Shown here one piece after another: positions 51,457 through 60,837 of a stretch of 64,000 nt of DNA (positions are counted from its first letter, which is position 1; every line of letters begins with the position of its first letter). Both the position numbers and the translations under genes were made by a program. The notes beneath the pieces were generated by a model. It had not been told where the DNA came from, ran no database searches, and worked only from the letters and a program-made list of their open reading frames with translations. The DNA is from Sulfurovum zhangzhouensis (GTDB taxonomy: Bacteria; Campylobacterota; Campylobacteria; Campylobacterales; Sulfurovaceae), in NCBI RefSeq assembly GCF_030347965.1, contig NZ_JAQIBD010000001.1, forward strand, positions 806,001 through 870,000, given 5' to 3'.

Positions 51457-52278
51457 GTGAAAAGTAAAAATATTTTAAAACACTATTATATCTTCCTGCG
51501 AGACTTTGTCAGTGACCTTTTTGATGACAAAATTGGTCATTACGCTTCCAGTCTTAGCTGGAGTACACTCTTTTCCATCATTCCTTTGCTGGTCATTATG
51601 CTATGGATCTTTACAACCATGCCAATCTTTGATACAGTACATGACCAGATGAAGGATATGATCTTTCGCAACCTCTTGCCAACAAACTCCCAAGAGGTCA
51701 TGGAATATATCAACACCTTTATGGAGAACTCCTACAAGCTGGGATATGTTGGAGTATTGTATGTGACAGTAGCAGCAATACTTTTCTTTAAAAACTATGA
51801 CTATATCATAAATGATATATTTGGAGTGGATAACCGTGGTGTTTTCAGTGCCGTGAAAACCTATGCCTTGCTTCTTCTGATCATACCTTTATTGATGGGT
51901 GCATCATTTTACCTCTCTGCAACAATGCAGTTCTATTTGGATAAATACAGTGTAACCAGTAGTATCCACCTAATCTACTTTTTTCCTTTTTTGATCGTAT
52001 GGATGGTTTTCTATCTACTTTACCAATTTTCCGCAAATACCAAAGTTACCATATCATCTGCAGTCATAAGTTCTTTTATCGCTTCTCTCGTTTGGTACCT
52101 ATCTAAAAATGCATTTGTCTACTATGTCCTGCACAATAAAACCTATTTGAGTATCTACGGCTCCATCTCTACACTTCTCTTCTTCTTTTTATGGATCTAT
52201 ATCTCCTGGGCAATCTTCCTGCATGGTCTCAAGTTCTGTGACCTTCTCAACAAAGATGTGGAGATCGAACATATCTAA
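51457..52278 (+). CDS. YihY/virulence factor BrkB family inner-membrane protein
   Basis: This 273-aa protein has six predicted membrane segments and the family block DKIGHYASSLSWSTLFSIIPLLVIML at the N-terminus (about residues 23-48, core YASSLSWSTLFSIIP). Later come FKNYDYIINDIFGV and LFFFLWIYISWAIFLHG near the C-terminus. The start is GTG, preceded by AAAGGAAGAGA. Although once called RNase BN, the family is now viewed as membrane transporters or envelope proteins of unknown function. It overlaps the convergent comEC gene by 4 bp. Confidence 0.9.
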   Translation: MKSKNILKHYYIFLRDFVSDLFDDKIGHYASSLSWSTLFSIIPLLVIMLWIFTTMPIFDTVHDQMKDMIFRNLLPTNSQEVMEYINTFMENSYKLGYVGVLYVTVAAILFFKNYDYIINDIFGVDNRGVFSAVKTYALLLLIIPLLMGASFYLSATMQFYLDKYSVTSSIHLIYFFPFLIVWMVFYLLYQFSANTKVTISSAVISSFIASLVWYLSKNAFVYYVLHNKTYLSIYGSISTLLFFFLWIYISWAIFLHGLKFCDLLNKDVEIEHI

Positions 52279-53543
52279 AGTAAAAAGATATACAGTGCAT
52301 AAGAAAATGCTGTAAATATCAACAACACAAATGCCCTCTTATAGATGATCGACAAAAAGGCCAAAATGATATAGACAAACATCATCTCGACAGGTAAAAG
52401 ATGATACTTTATATCACTGCCTACATCAAACAGCCATGTCAATACTTCGTCAAATATTCCGCCGTATCCAATCAAATGTAATACAATTACCAAAGGATAA
52501 AAGAGGATAAATAACAATGATAAAACCGGGGAAAGAAGTTGATAAAGCGTTGTCATTGGAAATGTACTGTGGACAACCGGAAGCATCAATACAAATATCC
52601 CTAAAGGTATTACCAACACTGCAATAAGATGTTTATTGATATTTTTTGTATATTTTAATAGCAAAAAAATTGCAAAAACCCCTGCTACCGATAGCCAAAA
52701 AGCCAATGAAACCACTAGTGAAGGGAAAAGTGCCAAGAGCATACCTACTACTGCAAATAAAAAGGTGAAGCTTAACAGCTCGATTCCCAGAAGTAACATT
52801 ATCCATCCTACTAAAAGCATTGCATACGAACGCACCAACGAAGGAGGGAAATCGACAAACCAAAGATATATTGCAAGTGCAATGAATGTTACTGCACCTA
52901 CATCAATGAGCACATATCGATAAGGAAAATATCTTTGTTGAAATATTGTATAGATTACCTTGATAAGCCCATATATAATTCCCCAGAGGATACCCAGATG
53001 AAAGCCGCTTAAAGCAATAAGGTGACTCACACCCAGTTTACTTATCCGCTCCCTAAGATCATCAGATAGGGGTGCAGCAAAAAAGATTGCATTGTAAAAA
53101 GAAGCAAGCATTTTGGATTGATGCTGTTGTGCTACTTGTTGCAATAGTGAGTCTTTATAAGTACTTTGCATTGGGAGTACTTCTTTAATGTGTGATTTGA
53201 CAAAAAAAGTACTCAGATATCCACGAAAAGTGATCTTCTCATCAGGAAAGATCTGAAGACGTAAATGCTTTTTTGCATAAGTGTTTTGAGTATAGGAAGT
53301 CGTGATAAAATGCATCCCGCTATCGCTATGAAGTTTCAATACATTATAACTTTTTCCGTTTGCAGTTGTTTTCACCTTCTCACTGATAACATCTGCATAA
53401 GTATAGTAAAATGGTTTTGCAATAAAGGATTGATACTCCTGATAGCTCATAATAAGTCGTAAAACAACAACTGATACAATACATAGAAGTACCCATAAAA
53501 AGCTCTTTGTCTCAGTAAAAAGCTGTGGTTTTTGTAATTGCAC
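52275..53543 (-). CDS. ComEC/Rec2 family DNA-uptake membrane protein (short form)
   Basis: This 422-aa protein contains the ComEC competence domain: an N-terminal OB-like region, then the signature GVSHLIALSGFHLGILWGIIY (about residues 168-188, core HLIALSGFH) and the FPPSLVRSYAMLLV block, followed by six or more membrane helices. The C-terminal metallo-beta-lactamase domain of long ComEC proteins is absent, as in other Campylobacterota. It would form the inner-membrane channel for single-stranded DNA in natural transformation. Type IV pilin genes at 58-60 kb could serve the same pathway. Confidence 0.9.
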   Translation of the reverse strand: MQLQKPQLFTETKSFLWVLLCIVSVVVLRLIMSYQEYQSFIAKPFYYTYADVISEKVKTTANGKSYNVLKLHSDSGMHFITTSYTQNTYAKKHLRLQIFPDEKITFRGYLSTFFVKSHIKEVLPMQSTYKDSLLQQVAQQHQSKMLASFYNAIFFAAPLSDDLRERISKLGVSHLIALSGFHLGILWGIIYGLIKVIYTIFQQRYFPYRYVLIDVGAVTFIALAIYLWFVDFPPSLVRSYAMLLVGWIMLLLGIELLSFTFLFAVVGMLLALFPSLVVSLAFWLSVAGVFAIFLLLKYTKNINKHLIAVLVIPLGIFVLMLPVVHSTFPMTTLYQLLSPVLSLLFILFYPLVIVLHLIGYGGIFDEVLTWLFDVGSDIKYHLLPVEMMFVYIILAFLSIIYKRAFVLLIFTAFSYALYIFLL

Positions 53544-53578
53544 TCTCTTCCCCTTTAGAATGCTTTACTCATGTGTAA

Positions 53579-55009
53579 TTAGATCTGCGGCAGTTCTATA
53601 TTCCCTTCATTCATCGGGATATCACTATCCTCGTAAACAACCTCAAAGGCCGGAGAGTGAGAAGCATCTACGAATCGTGTAAAACGTTTCTGGAAGACCA
53701 GATCAACTGTTCCTGTTGGACCGTTTCTCTGTTTTCCGATAATGATCTCAGCTTCTTCTTCTGATTTTTTTCTAAACTCCGAAGTATACTCCTTGCCCTC
53801 AGCTTTGGCTTTCATCTCTTTTTCTTTCTCTTTGGCTTCGCGATATACATCATCACGGTAAACAAACAAAATAATATCCGCATCTTGTTCAATCGCTCCG
53901 GATTCACGAAGATCTGAAAGCATGGGACGTTTATTTTCCCTTGCCTCCAATCCACGGTTGAGCTGAGAGAGTGCAACGATCGGAATTTGTAGTTCTCTGG
54001 CAAGTTGTTTAAGCCCTCTTGAGATCTCTGAGACTTCCTGTTGTCTTCCCTCTTTTCCATCACCACTCATCAACTGAAGGTAATCGATGATCGCAATAGA
54101 GATCTCAGGATGTCTTGATTTTAGCTTTCGCAATTTACTTCTTACTTGATGAATTGTCGCATGTCCTCCATCGTCAACAAAAAGTTTCTTTTTAGAGATA
54201 TCATTGGTAGCAGCTGAGAGCTGTGACCACTGTTCATCGGTAAGGTCACCCACTCTTAGAGACTGTAATGGGATAGATGTTTTAGCCGAGAGCATTCTGA
54301 GCATTAGTTGTTCAGCAGGCATCTCCAGTGAAAAGAATGCCACACCTTCATCACGCTCTATCGCTCTAAGTGCCATATTTAGTACGAATGCTGTCTTACC
54401 CATTGCAGGACGTGCAGCAACAATAACAAGGTCCCCTTTTCCAAATCCCGAGGTTTTGTCATTGAGGTTTTTAAATCCGGTATCTGTACCGATCAGTTTG
54501 GAGTTACCCATAGCTTTAAGCCGGTTGATCTCTTCCAGCATAGCAAGTGTAATCTCTTGGGATTCCCTGAAGTCCTCATTACTGCTGTTCTGTGTGATCT
54601 CGTAGAGCTTTTTTTCTACAAGATTCATTACTTCATCGGCAGGAAGATCATCTTCTATGGTCGTTTTTCTGATCTCTGTAGCCAGTGTTGCAAGTGCACG
54701 TTTACTAGATTTTGCCTTAATTTCTGAAAGATAAGCTGCAGTATTTGAGATTGGGTTGACCGAAAGCAGATCAAGCATCGCTACTTCATCAAACTTACCT
54801 TTGTTTTTTAGTTTATTACGTAAAAACTCTTCATCAATCGGCTTTTCTTCATGTGAAAGCTCTTCCATCGCAGCAAAAAGATGCTGGTGAAACGGGAGAT
54901 AAAAATCATGAGGTTTTAGCTTTGATGCGATCTCTTCATAGATCTCTGGATCAAAGATAATTGCTGACAGAACAGCACGTTCAATATTAAGATTGTACAT
55001 ATTTTCCAT
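53579..55009 (-). CDS. dnaB: replicative DNA helicase DnaB
   Basis: This 476-aa protein has the DnaB N-terminal domain (LNIERAVLSAIIFDPEIYEEI) and a RecA-type helicase domain with Walker A ARPAMGKTAF (about residues 199-208), Walker B IAIIDYLQLM (about 305-314) and the block LSQLNRGLEARENKRPMLSDLRESGAIEQDAD. It unwinds DNA at the replication fork as a hexamer. The ATG shares a base with the ispG stop (TGATG). An ATG three codons later is an alternative start. No intein is present. Confidence 0.97.
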   Translation of the reverse strand: MENMYNLNIERAVLSAIIFDPEIYEEIASKLKPHDFYLPFHQHLFAAMEELSHEEKPIDEEFLRNKLKNKGKFDEVAMLDLLSVNPISNTAAYLSEIKAKSSKRALATLATEIRKTTIEDDLPADEVMNLVEKKLYEITQNSSNEDFRESQEITLAMLEEINRLKAMGNSKLIGTDTGFKNLNDKTSGFGKGDLVIVAARPAMGKTAFVLNMALRAIERDEGVAFFSLEMPAEQLMLRMLSAKTSIPLQSLRVGDLTDEQWSQLSAATNDISKKKLFVDDGGHATIHQVRSKLRKLKSRHPEISIAIIDYLQLMSGDGKEGRQQEVSEISRGLKQLARELQIPIVALSQLNRGLEARENKRPMLSDLRESGAIEQDADIILFVYRDDVYREAKEKEKEMKAKAEGKEYTSEFRKKSEEEAEIIIGKQRNGPTGTVDLVFQKRFTRFVDASHSPAFEVVYEDSDIPMNEGNIELPQI

Positions 55010-56070
55010 CAGCTATTCTCTTTCGCAAAATTTTCTACTTCAGCAACAAAACGATCCACCAATTCATTTTCAGGCAAACGTGCCACAACTTCACCTTTTA
55101 CCATGATCAGCCCCGATCCTTTTCCATAAGCGATCGCTACATCCGCATGCTTGGCTTCTCCTATAGCATTGACCACACACCCCATAACAGATACATCCAT
55201 CGGTGTTTTGATATGTGCTGTACGCTTCTCCACTTCAGCCACGGCTGAGACCAGGTCCGCTTCTATACGTCCACATGTTGGACATGAGATAATGTTGAGC
55301 CCTTCTTGTACACGTCCGCTGTCTTTAAGGATAGCTTTACCTACCTTGATCTCCTCTTCCAGTTCACCTGTGATAGAGACACGCAATGTATCACCTATCC
55401 CATCCAGCAGCAACGTCCCTAGTCCAATAGCCGACTTGATAGTAGCATGAAATACTGTACCTGCTTCCGTTACACCAAGATGGAACGGATAGTTATTCTT
55501 CGGACGTAGCATCCGGTAAGCTTCTACTGTACGGTCTACATCACTGGCTTTGAGTGAAACCTTGATATCGGTAAATCCGAGGTCTTCAAGAAACTTGATA
55601 TTGTACTCTGCACTTGCTACCATTCCCTCTGCTGTAGCTCCGTACCTTTGTTCAAACTCTTTTTCCAAGCTTCCGGCATTCACCCCTACACGAATTGGAA
55701 GATTTCTATCCTGACACGCTTTGACAATCTCCCTAATACGGTTCTTTTCACCGATATTACCCGGATTGAACCTTATACAATCTACCCATTTAGCTGCTTC
55801 AAGCGCTAATTTATAATCAAAGTGAATATCCGCAATTAAGGGCAGTGAGATACGCTTCTTTATCTCTTGAAGTGCCAAGGCATCTTCCATTTTTGGTACG
55901 GCTACACGTACCATATCCGCACCGGCAAAGTGAAGCCTGTTGATCTGTTCAACGGTTGCTTCTACATTATGCGTATCACTATAGGTCATTGACTGTACAG
56001 AAATAGGGGCATCTCCTCCTACTGCTACATCACCTACATAGATCTTTTTGGTTGGATAACGTTCTTTCAC
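55009..56070 (-). CDS. ispG: 4-hydroxy-3-methylbut-2-enyl diphosphate synthase IspG (GcpE)
   Basis: IspG is the [4Fe-4S] enzyme of the MEP isoprenoid pathway that reduces ME-cPP to HMBPP. The 353-aa protein has the TIM barrel start [24 protein letters not shown] (core QSMTYSDT), the substrate-binding RFNPGNIG, and cluster ligands in [12 protein letters not shown] (two Cys) and [12 protein letters not shown] (third Cys), followed by the Glu ligand region. It is the first gene of an ispG-dnaB pair. Confidence 0.97.
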   Translation of the reverse strand: MKERYPTKKIYVGDVAVGGDAPISVQSMTYSDTHNVEATVEQINRLHFAGADMVRVAVPKMEDALALQEIKKRISLPLIADIHFDYKLALEAAKWVDCIRFNPGNIGEKNRIREIVKACQDRNLPIRVGVNAGSLEKEFEQRYGATAEGMVASAEYNIKFLEDLGFTDIKVSLKASDVDRTVEAYRMLRPKNNYPFHLGVTEAGTVFHATIKSAIGLGTLLLDGIGDTLRVSITGELEEEIKVGKAILKDSGRVQEGLNIISCPTCGRIEADLVSAVAEVEKRTAHIKTPMDVSVMGCVVNAIGEAKHADVAIAYGKGSGLIMVKGEVVARLPENELVDRFVAEVENFAKENS

Positions 56071-56118
56071 TATTTGCCTCTGGCTATATTTTTGTCTTAT
56101 TTTATCTAAAAAATCTTA

Positions 56119-57963
56119 CTATGAGAATTCGACAGGATCCATATCGATCTCAATTTCTTTACAATCTACCCCATGAAGCGATTTAAGCAGCGGTACTCTG
56201 CTCTTAGCTCTAAGAAGAATATGATATCGATATTTATTCGCGATCTTTTCAACTGGTGCTTTTCCATGCCCTACGATCTCGATCTCCTCAAAAGATTTGA
56301 GTTTAGCAACAGTATCCAGTGTGATCTTTGCCACTTTTTTTTCATCTTTATGCGCGATCAAAATCCTTGCGAGTGAAGCATAAGGCGGATACTCCATCAT
56401 CTCTAAAAAAGAAAGCTCCTCTTTGATAAATAATTCATAGTCTCCAACATAGCTTTTAAAAAAATCTGGATCACCTGTCTGTACGATCACTTCAGAGGCC
56501 TTTGCACGCCCACTGCGGCCTGCTATCTGGAAGAAAAGACTCATTGTCCGTTCTCTTGCACGATAATCTGCAAGACCCAAAATATGGTCAAGTCCCATAA
56601 TGACTGAAAGTGTAATATCAGCATAATCATGTCCCTTGGAGAGCATCTGTGTACCTAAAAGCAAATCACTCTCTTTGTTCTCAAATCGTCTTAATGCCTG
56701 CTTCAGTTTATTAGCAGTAGTAATACTGTCCTTATCAAACTTCTCGACCTTTATCCCCTCAATTGCCTCTTCTATCACCTCTATGGCTTCTTGAGTACCC
56801 ATACGTTCACTTCTTAACGGCGAATGTCCACAGTAGCTGCAGCTCTCCCTGATCGCTTCTGTATAGTTACAATAGTGGCACTTCAGATGTTTATGATTAC
56901 GATGCAATGCCATACCTACCGAACAGTAGGGACATAAGTGTGTTTTCCCGCAGTTTTCACAGTATAGGTATTTGAAGTTCCCTCGTGTCGGTAAAAATAG
57001 TAAAGACTGTTCGCCCCTTTGATAATTTTTACTCACGGCATTCAATATCACATTATTGATCGTATCACCTGAGATAAAGGTATAGCGTTTATTTGTTTGA
57101 ATAAAGGGTTTATCAAGCTTGACCACATCATACTTGGTATAGGAGGTCATACTCGGTGTTGCAGAAGCTAGAAGAACTTTTGCTCCAAGTTTCTGCCCCA
57201 TAAGGACTGCAACATCTCTGGCATGATAGCGCGGCCTTGTCATTGCCTTATAACTGTCATCATGCTCTTCATCTACAATGATCAGACCTATATCCTGAAG
57301 CGGGACAAAAAGTGCAGAACGTGCCCCGGCTACAATACGTACTTGACCGCTGTAAATACCTTCTAGAATACTCTCCTTTTTCTTTTTGGTCAGTTTGGAA
57401 TGCCACATTGCAACCTGTTCACCAAAATACCTTTGCAAACGTTTTTCCATCTGGGGAGTAAGTGAGATTTCAGGCATTAAAAAGATCGTCGCTTTCCCCT
57501 CTTGAAGCATCTTTCCCATCAAGGAGATAAATACTTCGGTTTTCCCTGCACCTGTAACCCCAAAAAGTAATGCTCTATCCTTGTGCAGAAGTGCATCATA
57601 GACTTGCTGTTGTGCCTGTGTAAGCTGAGGTAATTTTATGTCATTGTTTTCGTACTTTACGACAGGTTCAATGTTCTTATCATAAGGAACAAAAAGGGAG
57701 ATCGCCTCTCCCCATGAAGAGAAATAGTACTCGGAGATAAACTTAGCAATCTCGAGTTGCTTTGAAGTATAATAGTGAGCAGTTACCTCACACACTTCCA
57801 ATGCAGTAAAAGAAGGCTGAGAAACTTCCTCAATGATAACTGCATTTTTAGTAGATGACTTCAGAGGAACAGAAACTACTGCACCTACCTGAAGCTCTTC
57901 CTGAGAGGCATATGTCAAACTTGGGACATTGGATCCAATTAAAAAAGTTTTATAAAAAAACAC
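56119..57963 (-). CDS. priA: primosomal protein N' (replication restart helicase PriA)
   Basis: PriA recognises stalled forks and reloads DnaB. The 614-aa protein has Walker A GVTGAGKTEVF (about residues 140-150), DEEHD (about 231-235) and the zinc-binding cysteines between helicase lobes (CENCGKTHLCPYCS, then CHYCNY and CSYCGHSPLR). QIAGRSGRA is motif VI. It is shorter than the E. coli protein (732 aa), mainly at the N-terminal DNA-binding domain, as is usual in this group. The start is GTG, one base after the stop of the upstream prepilin gene, so the two are coupled. Confidence 0.95.
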   Translation of the reverse strand: MFFYKTFLIGSNVPSLTYASQEELQVGAVVSVPLKSSTKNAVIIEEVSQPSFTALEVCEVTAHYYTSKQLEIAKFISEYYFSSWGEAISLFVPYDKNIEPVVKYENNDIKLPQLTQAQQQVYDALLHKDRALLFGVTGAGKTEVFISLMGKMLQEGKATIFLMPEISLTPQMEKRLQRYFGEQVAMWHSKLTKKKKESILEGIYSGQVRIVAGARSALFVPLQDIGLIIVDEEHDDSYKAMTRPRYHARDVAVLMGQKLGAKVLLASATPSMTSYTKYDVVKLDKPFIQTNKRYTFISGDTINNVILNAVSKNYQRGEQSLLFLPTRGNFKYLYCENCGKTHLCPYCSVGMALHRNHKHLKCHYCNYTEAIRESCSYCGHSPLRSERMGTQEAIEVIEEAIEGIKVEKFDKDSITTANKLKQALRRFENKESDLLLGTQMLSKGHDYADITLSVIMGLDHILGLADYRARERTMSLFFQIAGRSGRAKASEVIVQTGDPDFFKSYVGDYELFIKEELSFLEMMEYPPYASLARILIAHKDEKKVAKITLDTVAKLKSFEEIEIVGHGKAPVEKIANKYRYHILLRAKSRVPLLKSLHGVDCKEIEIDMDPVEFS

Positions 57964-57964
57964 T

Positions 57965-58441
57965 CTATTCAGTTAAGAGTCGGCACTCGCGTGTATGACT
58001 ATCAGCATCACAATCAAACCTGCTCTTCAAATCAAATGTAAATGTTACTGCAGTACCTAAACTTGGCATTTTGTATACATAAGTTGTATCACTTGATTTT
58101 GTCCAGCATCCGGTAAGGTTCGCATTTTTACATGAACGTACGCTGTACTCTAAAATTCTTGGACCGGTATTATCCCCATCAAAGTAATCAAACAAAACCT
58201 GATCATATCCCGTTAAACCACCCAAACTTGTAAAATCATCATAAGAACCACGTAAAACACGCTTTTGTCTTTCTATTGCTATAGCACTTCTGATACTGCT
58301 TACTGTATTTTTAGCTTGTGTAAGAACGGCATCATCCCTAGTCACTGCAAACTTCGGTATCGCTACTGCTGCAAGTAAACCTATAATCACTATCACGAAT
58401 ACTAATTCCATCATAGAAAATGCTTTTCTACTTCCTACCAT
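57965..58441 (-). CDS. type IV prepilin-like/pseudopilin protein, paralogue a
   Basis: This 158-aa protein has a prepilin signal KAFSMMELVFVIVIIGLLAAVAIPKF (core FSMMELVF, Glu5 present) in which the residue before the cleavage site is Ala, not Gly. The globular part contains two Cys pairs (SCKNANLTGC and CDADSHTREC) that could form disulfides. It resembles GspG/H-type minor pilins. The gene lies one base upstream of priA and is the most diverged of the four pilin genes here. Confidence 0.85.
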   Translation of the reverse strand: MVGSRKAFSMMELVFVIVIIGLLAAVAIPKFAVTRDDAVLTQAKNTVSSIRSAIAIERQKRVLRGSYDDFTSLGGLTGYDQVLFDYFDGDNTGPRILEYSVRSCKNANLTGCWTKSSDTTYVYKMPSLGTAVTFTFDLKSRFDCDADSHTRECRLLTE

Positions 58442-58550
58442 TTATAACTCCTTTAGAATTCCATAGTATATCATATAAATAGTTCCAATAACTCAAAAGT
58501 ATCTTTCTGACAATACTAAAGTAAAATGCATATTCGTAGAAAAATTCCTA

Positions 58551-59069
58551 TTAGTTATTACTACCGATTACATAACCGGGAGTGTCAGGTTTGAACCAGT
58601 GTTTTTTCATAAATTCCGAGTACACGATCTTCGCAACATTACTCTTTACCGCACTGTTACCTGTTGTGGTCATACCGGCTTGTCTAATTATGCGTCCTTG
58701 TAGATTTGTGAATTCATAAGTCACAGGCTGATATGTAACCAGAATTTCCCCATTACATACATATTCTACAGCGTTGCCATCTAATGCAGGTACTTCCGTA
58801 GCAATTTGTGCAATACCATTCTGACTTTCAACAAGTAATGTTCCGGTTTTTATATTCGACATATTTCCAATACGGTCAAAAGTACTATGTTTTGCGTAAT
58901 ATCCTGTAAGTTCCTGTAGTAAAGTAGTTGCTTCCATTTCACATACTTTTGCAGCAGCATCATCTCTATTCCCCGCAAGTTTAGGAAGTGCAACTGCTGT
59001 TAATATACCTATCACCACAAGTACTAATATAACTTCAATCATAGTAAATGCAACTCTCTTCTGTACCAT
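58551..59069 (-). CDS. type IV prepilin-like protein, paralogue b
   Basis: This 172-aa protein has the prepilin N-terminus RVAFTMIEVILVLVVIGILTAVALPKL (core FTMIEVIL), again with Ala before the cleavage point. The mature part shares KVCEMEATTLLQELTGYYAKHSTFD, GQ/SQNGIAQ, AVEYVCNGEILVTY and a C-terminal WFKPDTPGYVIGSNN with paralogues c and d. Two conserved Cys (in KVCE and YVCNG) may form a disulfide. It is separated from c by about 150 bp and so probably has its own promoter. Confidence 0.87.
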   Translation of the reverse strand: MVQKRVAFTMIEVILVLVVIGILTAVALPKLAGNRDDAAAKVCEMEATTLLQELTGYYAKHSTFDRIGNMSNIKTGTLLVESQNGIAQIATEVPALDGNAVEYVCNGEILVTYQPVTYEFTNLQGRIIRQAGMTTTGNSAVKSNVAKIVYSEFMKKHWFKPDTPGYVIGSNN

Positions 59070-59181
59070 GTAGCACCTCCCACTCTTACTATTCTCTATT
59101 GTAGCATATTATATTGTTTTAATACAAATGCTTATTTTTTTGAAACCCGCATAACAAAAAGAACAAAAATGAGATTGTTCC

Positions 59182-59197
59182 CAGGCAAAAAAGCCTG
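59182..59197 (-). terminator. terminator after pilin paralogue c
   Basis: CAGGC and GCCTG enclose six As on the plus strand; on the transcript this is a CTCAGGC/GCCTGGG stem with a T-loop, 20 nt after the stop. The same element recurs after paralogue d. Confidence 0.6.
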
Positions 59198-59216
59198 AGA
59201 GAAGTAAGACGAAATA

Positions 59217-59741
59217 TTAGTTACCGCCGATGACATAGCCAGGTGAAGCTTTAAACCATGATTTCTCATTAAAATCAGCAAGTGCGATTGTACCTGGGAT
59301 ATTTAATGCAGAAGGAATACCTGCTATGGCAACCATACCCACTTGATTGTGTATAACACCATTTGCATCAGTATAAGTACTTGATTCTGCGGTATAAGTA
59401 ACAATAACATCACCGTTACAAGCGTATGAAATTCCTGTAGCATCATTTACAGCAGGAACCGTACCTGCAACATTTATGATACCATTTTGACCATTTCCAG
59501 ATGTTTCTGTAATACCTATACGCAAGTTTGACATTCTTTCAATATTATCAAAATATCCATTCTTAGCATAAAATCCTGAAATCTCCTGTAGAAGTGTTGC
59601 TGCTTCGTTTTCACATACTTTTGCTTCCGTGTTAGCTCTATTTGCAGCTAGCTTGGGGATAGCAACTGCTGCTAATATTCCTATCACGACAATCACAAAG
59701 ACCATTTCTATCATTGTAAATGCTTTTCTACTCCCAACCAT
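59217..59741 (-). CDS. type IV prepilin-like protein, paralogue c
   Basis: I start this 174-aa protein at MVGSRKAFTMIEMVF, preceded by AAAGGGA; the longer frame to 59786 adds residues unlike any prepilin leader. The signal has Ala at -1 and Glu at +5. The mature domain is about as long as, and clearly homologous to, paralogue d (KVCENEAATLLQEISGFYAKNGYFDNIERMSNLR, ISYACNGDVIVTY, WFKASPGYVIGGN; key block FYAKNGYFDNIERMS). It looks like a diverged tandem duplicate of d. Confidence 0.88.
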   Translation of the reverse strand: MVGSRKAFTMIEMVFVIVVIGILAAVAIPKLAANRANTEAKVCENEAATLLQEISGFYAKNGYFDNIERMSNLRIGITETSGNGQNGIINVAGTVPAVNDATGISYACNGDVIVTYTAESSTYTDANGVIHNQVGMVAIAGIPSALNIPGTIALADFNEKSWFKASPGYVIGGN

Positions 59742-59878
59742 ATAAATCCCTTTCTCACTATATAGTATATTTTTATATTTTAGCATATTATATAGTTAAA
59801 ATTCAAATGATTATTTCTGTGGACTAAACATAATAAAGATAAAAAAAATTGATAAAAAGAAAAGAAGGAGAATGTTCC

Positions 59879-59893
59879 CAGGCAAAAAGCCTG
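59879..59893 (-). terminator. terminator after pilin paralogue d
   Basis: CAGGC and GCCTG enclose five As on the plus strand, 20 nt after the stop on the minus strand. The flanking GTTCCC and GAGAG also match the element after paralogue c, so the duplication included the 3' flank. Confidence 0.6.
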
Positions 59894-59912
59894 AGAGGAG
59901 TGAAACTAAATA

Positions 59913-60425
59913 TTAGTTACCACCGATCACGTAACCAGGAGCAGCTTTATACCATTCTCTGTTTGTGAAGTCAGCATTTAAGATTGTACCTGGTACATTC
60001 GATGCAGCTGGAACAGTTGCAGTTGTAACCATACCTACTTGATTGTGAACAACTGCATTTGCATCAGTATAAGTACTTGCTTCAGCAGAATACGTTACAA
60101 CAACATCACCGTTACAAGCGTATGAAATTGTTTGACCATCTACAGCTGGGATTGTACCTGCAGCTTCAGCAATACCATTTTGTCCATTTCCTGATACTGT
60201 AGCAACACCTACACGTAGGCTAGACATTCTTTCAATGTTATCAAAGTATCCATTTTTTGCATAGAATCCTGAAAGCTCTTGTAGAAGCGCTGCTGCTTCA
60301 TTTTCACATACTTTTGCTGCTGCATCATCTCTATTTGCTGCTAGCTTAGGGATAGCAACTGCTGCCAAAATACCAATAATAACAATTACGAATACCAATT
60401 CGATCATAGTAAATCCGCGTCTCAT
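59913..60425 (-). CDS. type IV prepilin-like major pilin candidate, paralogue d
   Basis: This 170-aa protein is the only one of the four with the classical leader MRRGF (Gly at -1) followed by TMIELVFVIVIIGILAAVAIPKL (core FTMIELVF). The mature part has the shared Cys pair (KVCEN and YACNG), NGQNGIAEAAG, and the C-terminal WYKAAPGYVIGGN. A good promoter and a 5' hairpin precede it. Together these suggest the most strongly expressed, major subunit. Use in pili, secretion or DNA uptake cannot be decided, since no assembly genes are in the window. Confidence 0.88.
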   Translation of the reverse strand: MRRGFTMIELVFVIVIIGILAAVAIPKLAANRDDAAAKVCENEAAALLQELSGFYAKNGYFDNIERMSSLRVGVATVSGNGQNGIAEAAGTIPAVDGQTISYACNGDVVVTYSAEASTYTDANAVVHNQVGMVTTATVPAASNVPGTILNADFTNREWYKAAPGYVIGGN

Positions 60426-60452
60426 ATTTAACTCCTAAATAAAAAATTAATA

Positions 60453-60468
60453 CCAGTTCATTAACTGG
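60453..60468 (-). promoter_or_regulatory. 5'-end hairpin and promoter of pilin paralogue d
   Basis: CCAGTT and AACTGG form a 6-bp stem with a 4-nt loop. On the minus strand a TATAAT -10 (60478-60483) places the transcript start only a few bases upstream of the hairpin, so the mRNA would begin with a stem-loop, a known stabilising arrangement. Confidence 0.5.
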
Positions 60469-60587
60469 ACGAATACCATTATAAGTCTTCTAACCTTTAA
60501 CTAATCTAAAACTTCAATTTTTTTGAAAACAAATCAAAAATTTATAGAAGTCTTTTAAAAACTTAGTAATTTAGATCACGAGGAATC

Positions 60588-60812
60588 TTAAGAGAGACTA
60601 TCCAAAGTCTCAATAAGGAGTTCTATCTCATTTTCATAAGATGTCGCCTGTTTTGCCAGGCGGAGATAAGCCCTTAGCAGGGCATCGGGTTTGTTGTCTT
60701 TAAACAGCTCAACTCCTGCTTCTTCCAAGTCCTTATAAACAAAATCAGCAAAATCATCTTCCAAACTTATATTATAACGATTGCCGGAGATCGTCAGTCC
60801 AACCTGTTTCAT
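60588..60812 (-). CDS. small conserved-looking protein, possible ZapA-like partner
   Basis: This 74-aa protein starts MKQVGLTISGNRYNISLEDD, a short beta-hairpin followed by two predicted helices (DFVYKDLEEAG and the PDALLRAYLRLAKQATSYENEIELLIETL region). This is the size and order of the ZapA cell-division family head plus helix, but the sequence match is not strong. It lies 25 nt after a coiled-coil protein gene on the same strand. I would call it hypothetical with a possible division role. Confidence 0.6.
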   Translation of the reverse strand: MKQVGLTISGNRYNISLEDDFADFVYKDLEEAGVELFKDNKPDALLRAYLRLAKQATSYENEIELLIETLDSLS

Positions 60813-60837
60813 AGCAGTTCCTTTCGCTGTTAAAAGC

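Noticed and set aside
59742-59786. 15-codon extension of pilin paralogue c
   Set aside because: Prepilin leaders are short; MVGSRKAF at 59741 matches paralogue a exactly and has a Shine-Dalgarno.
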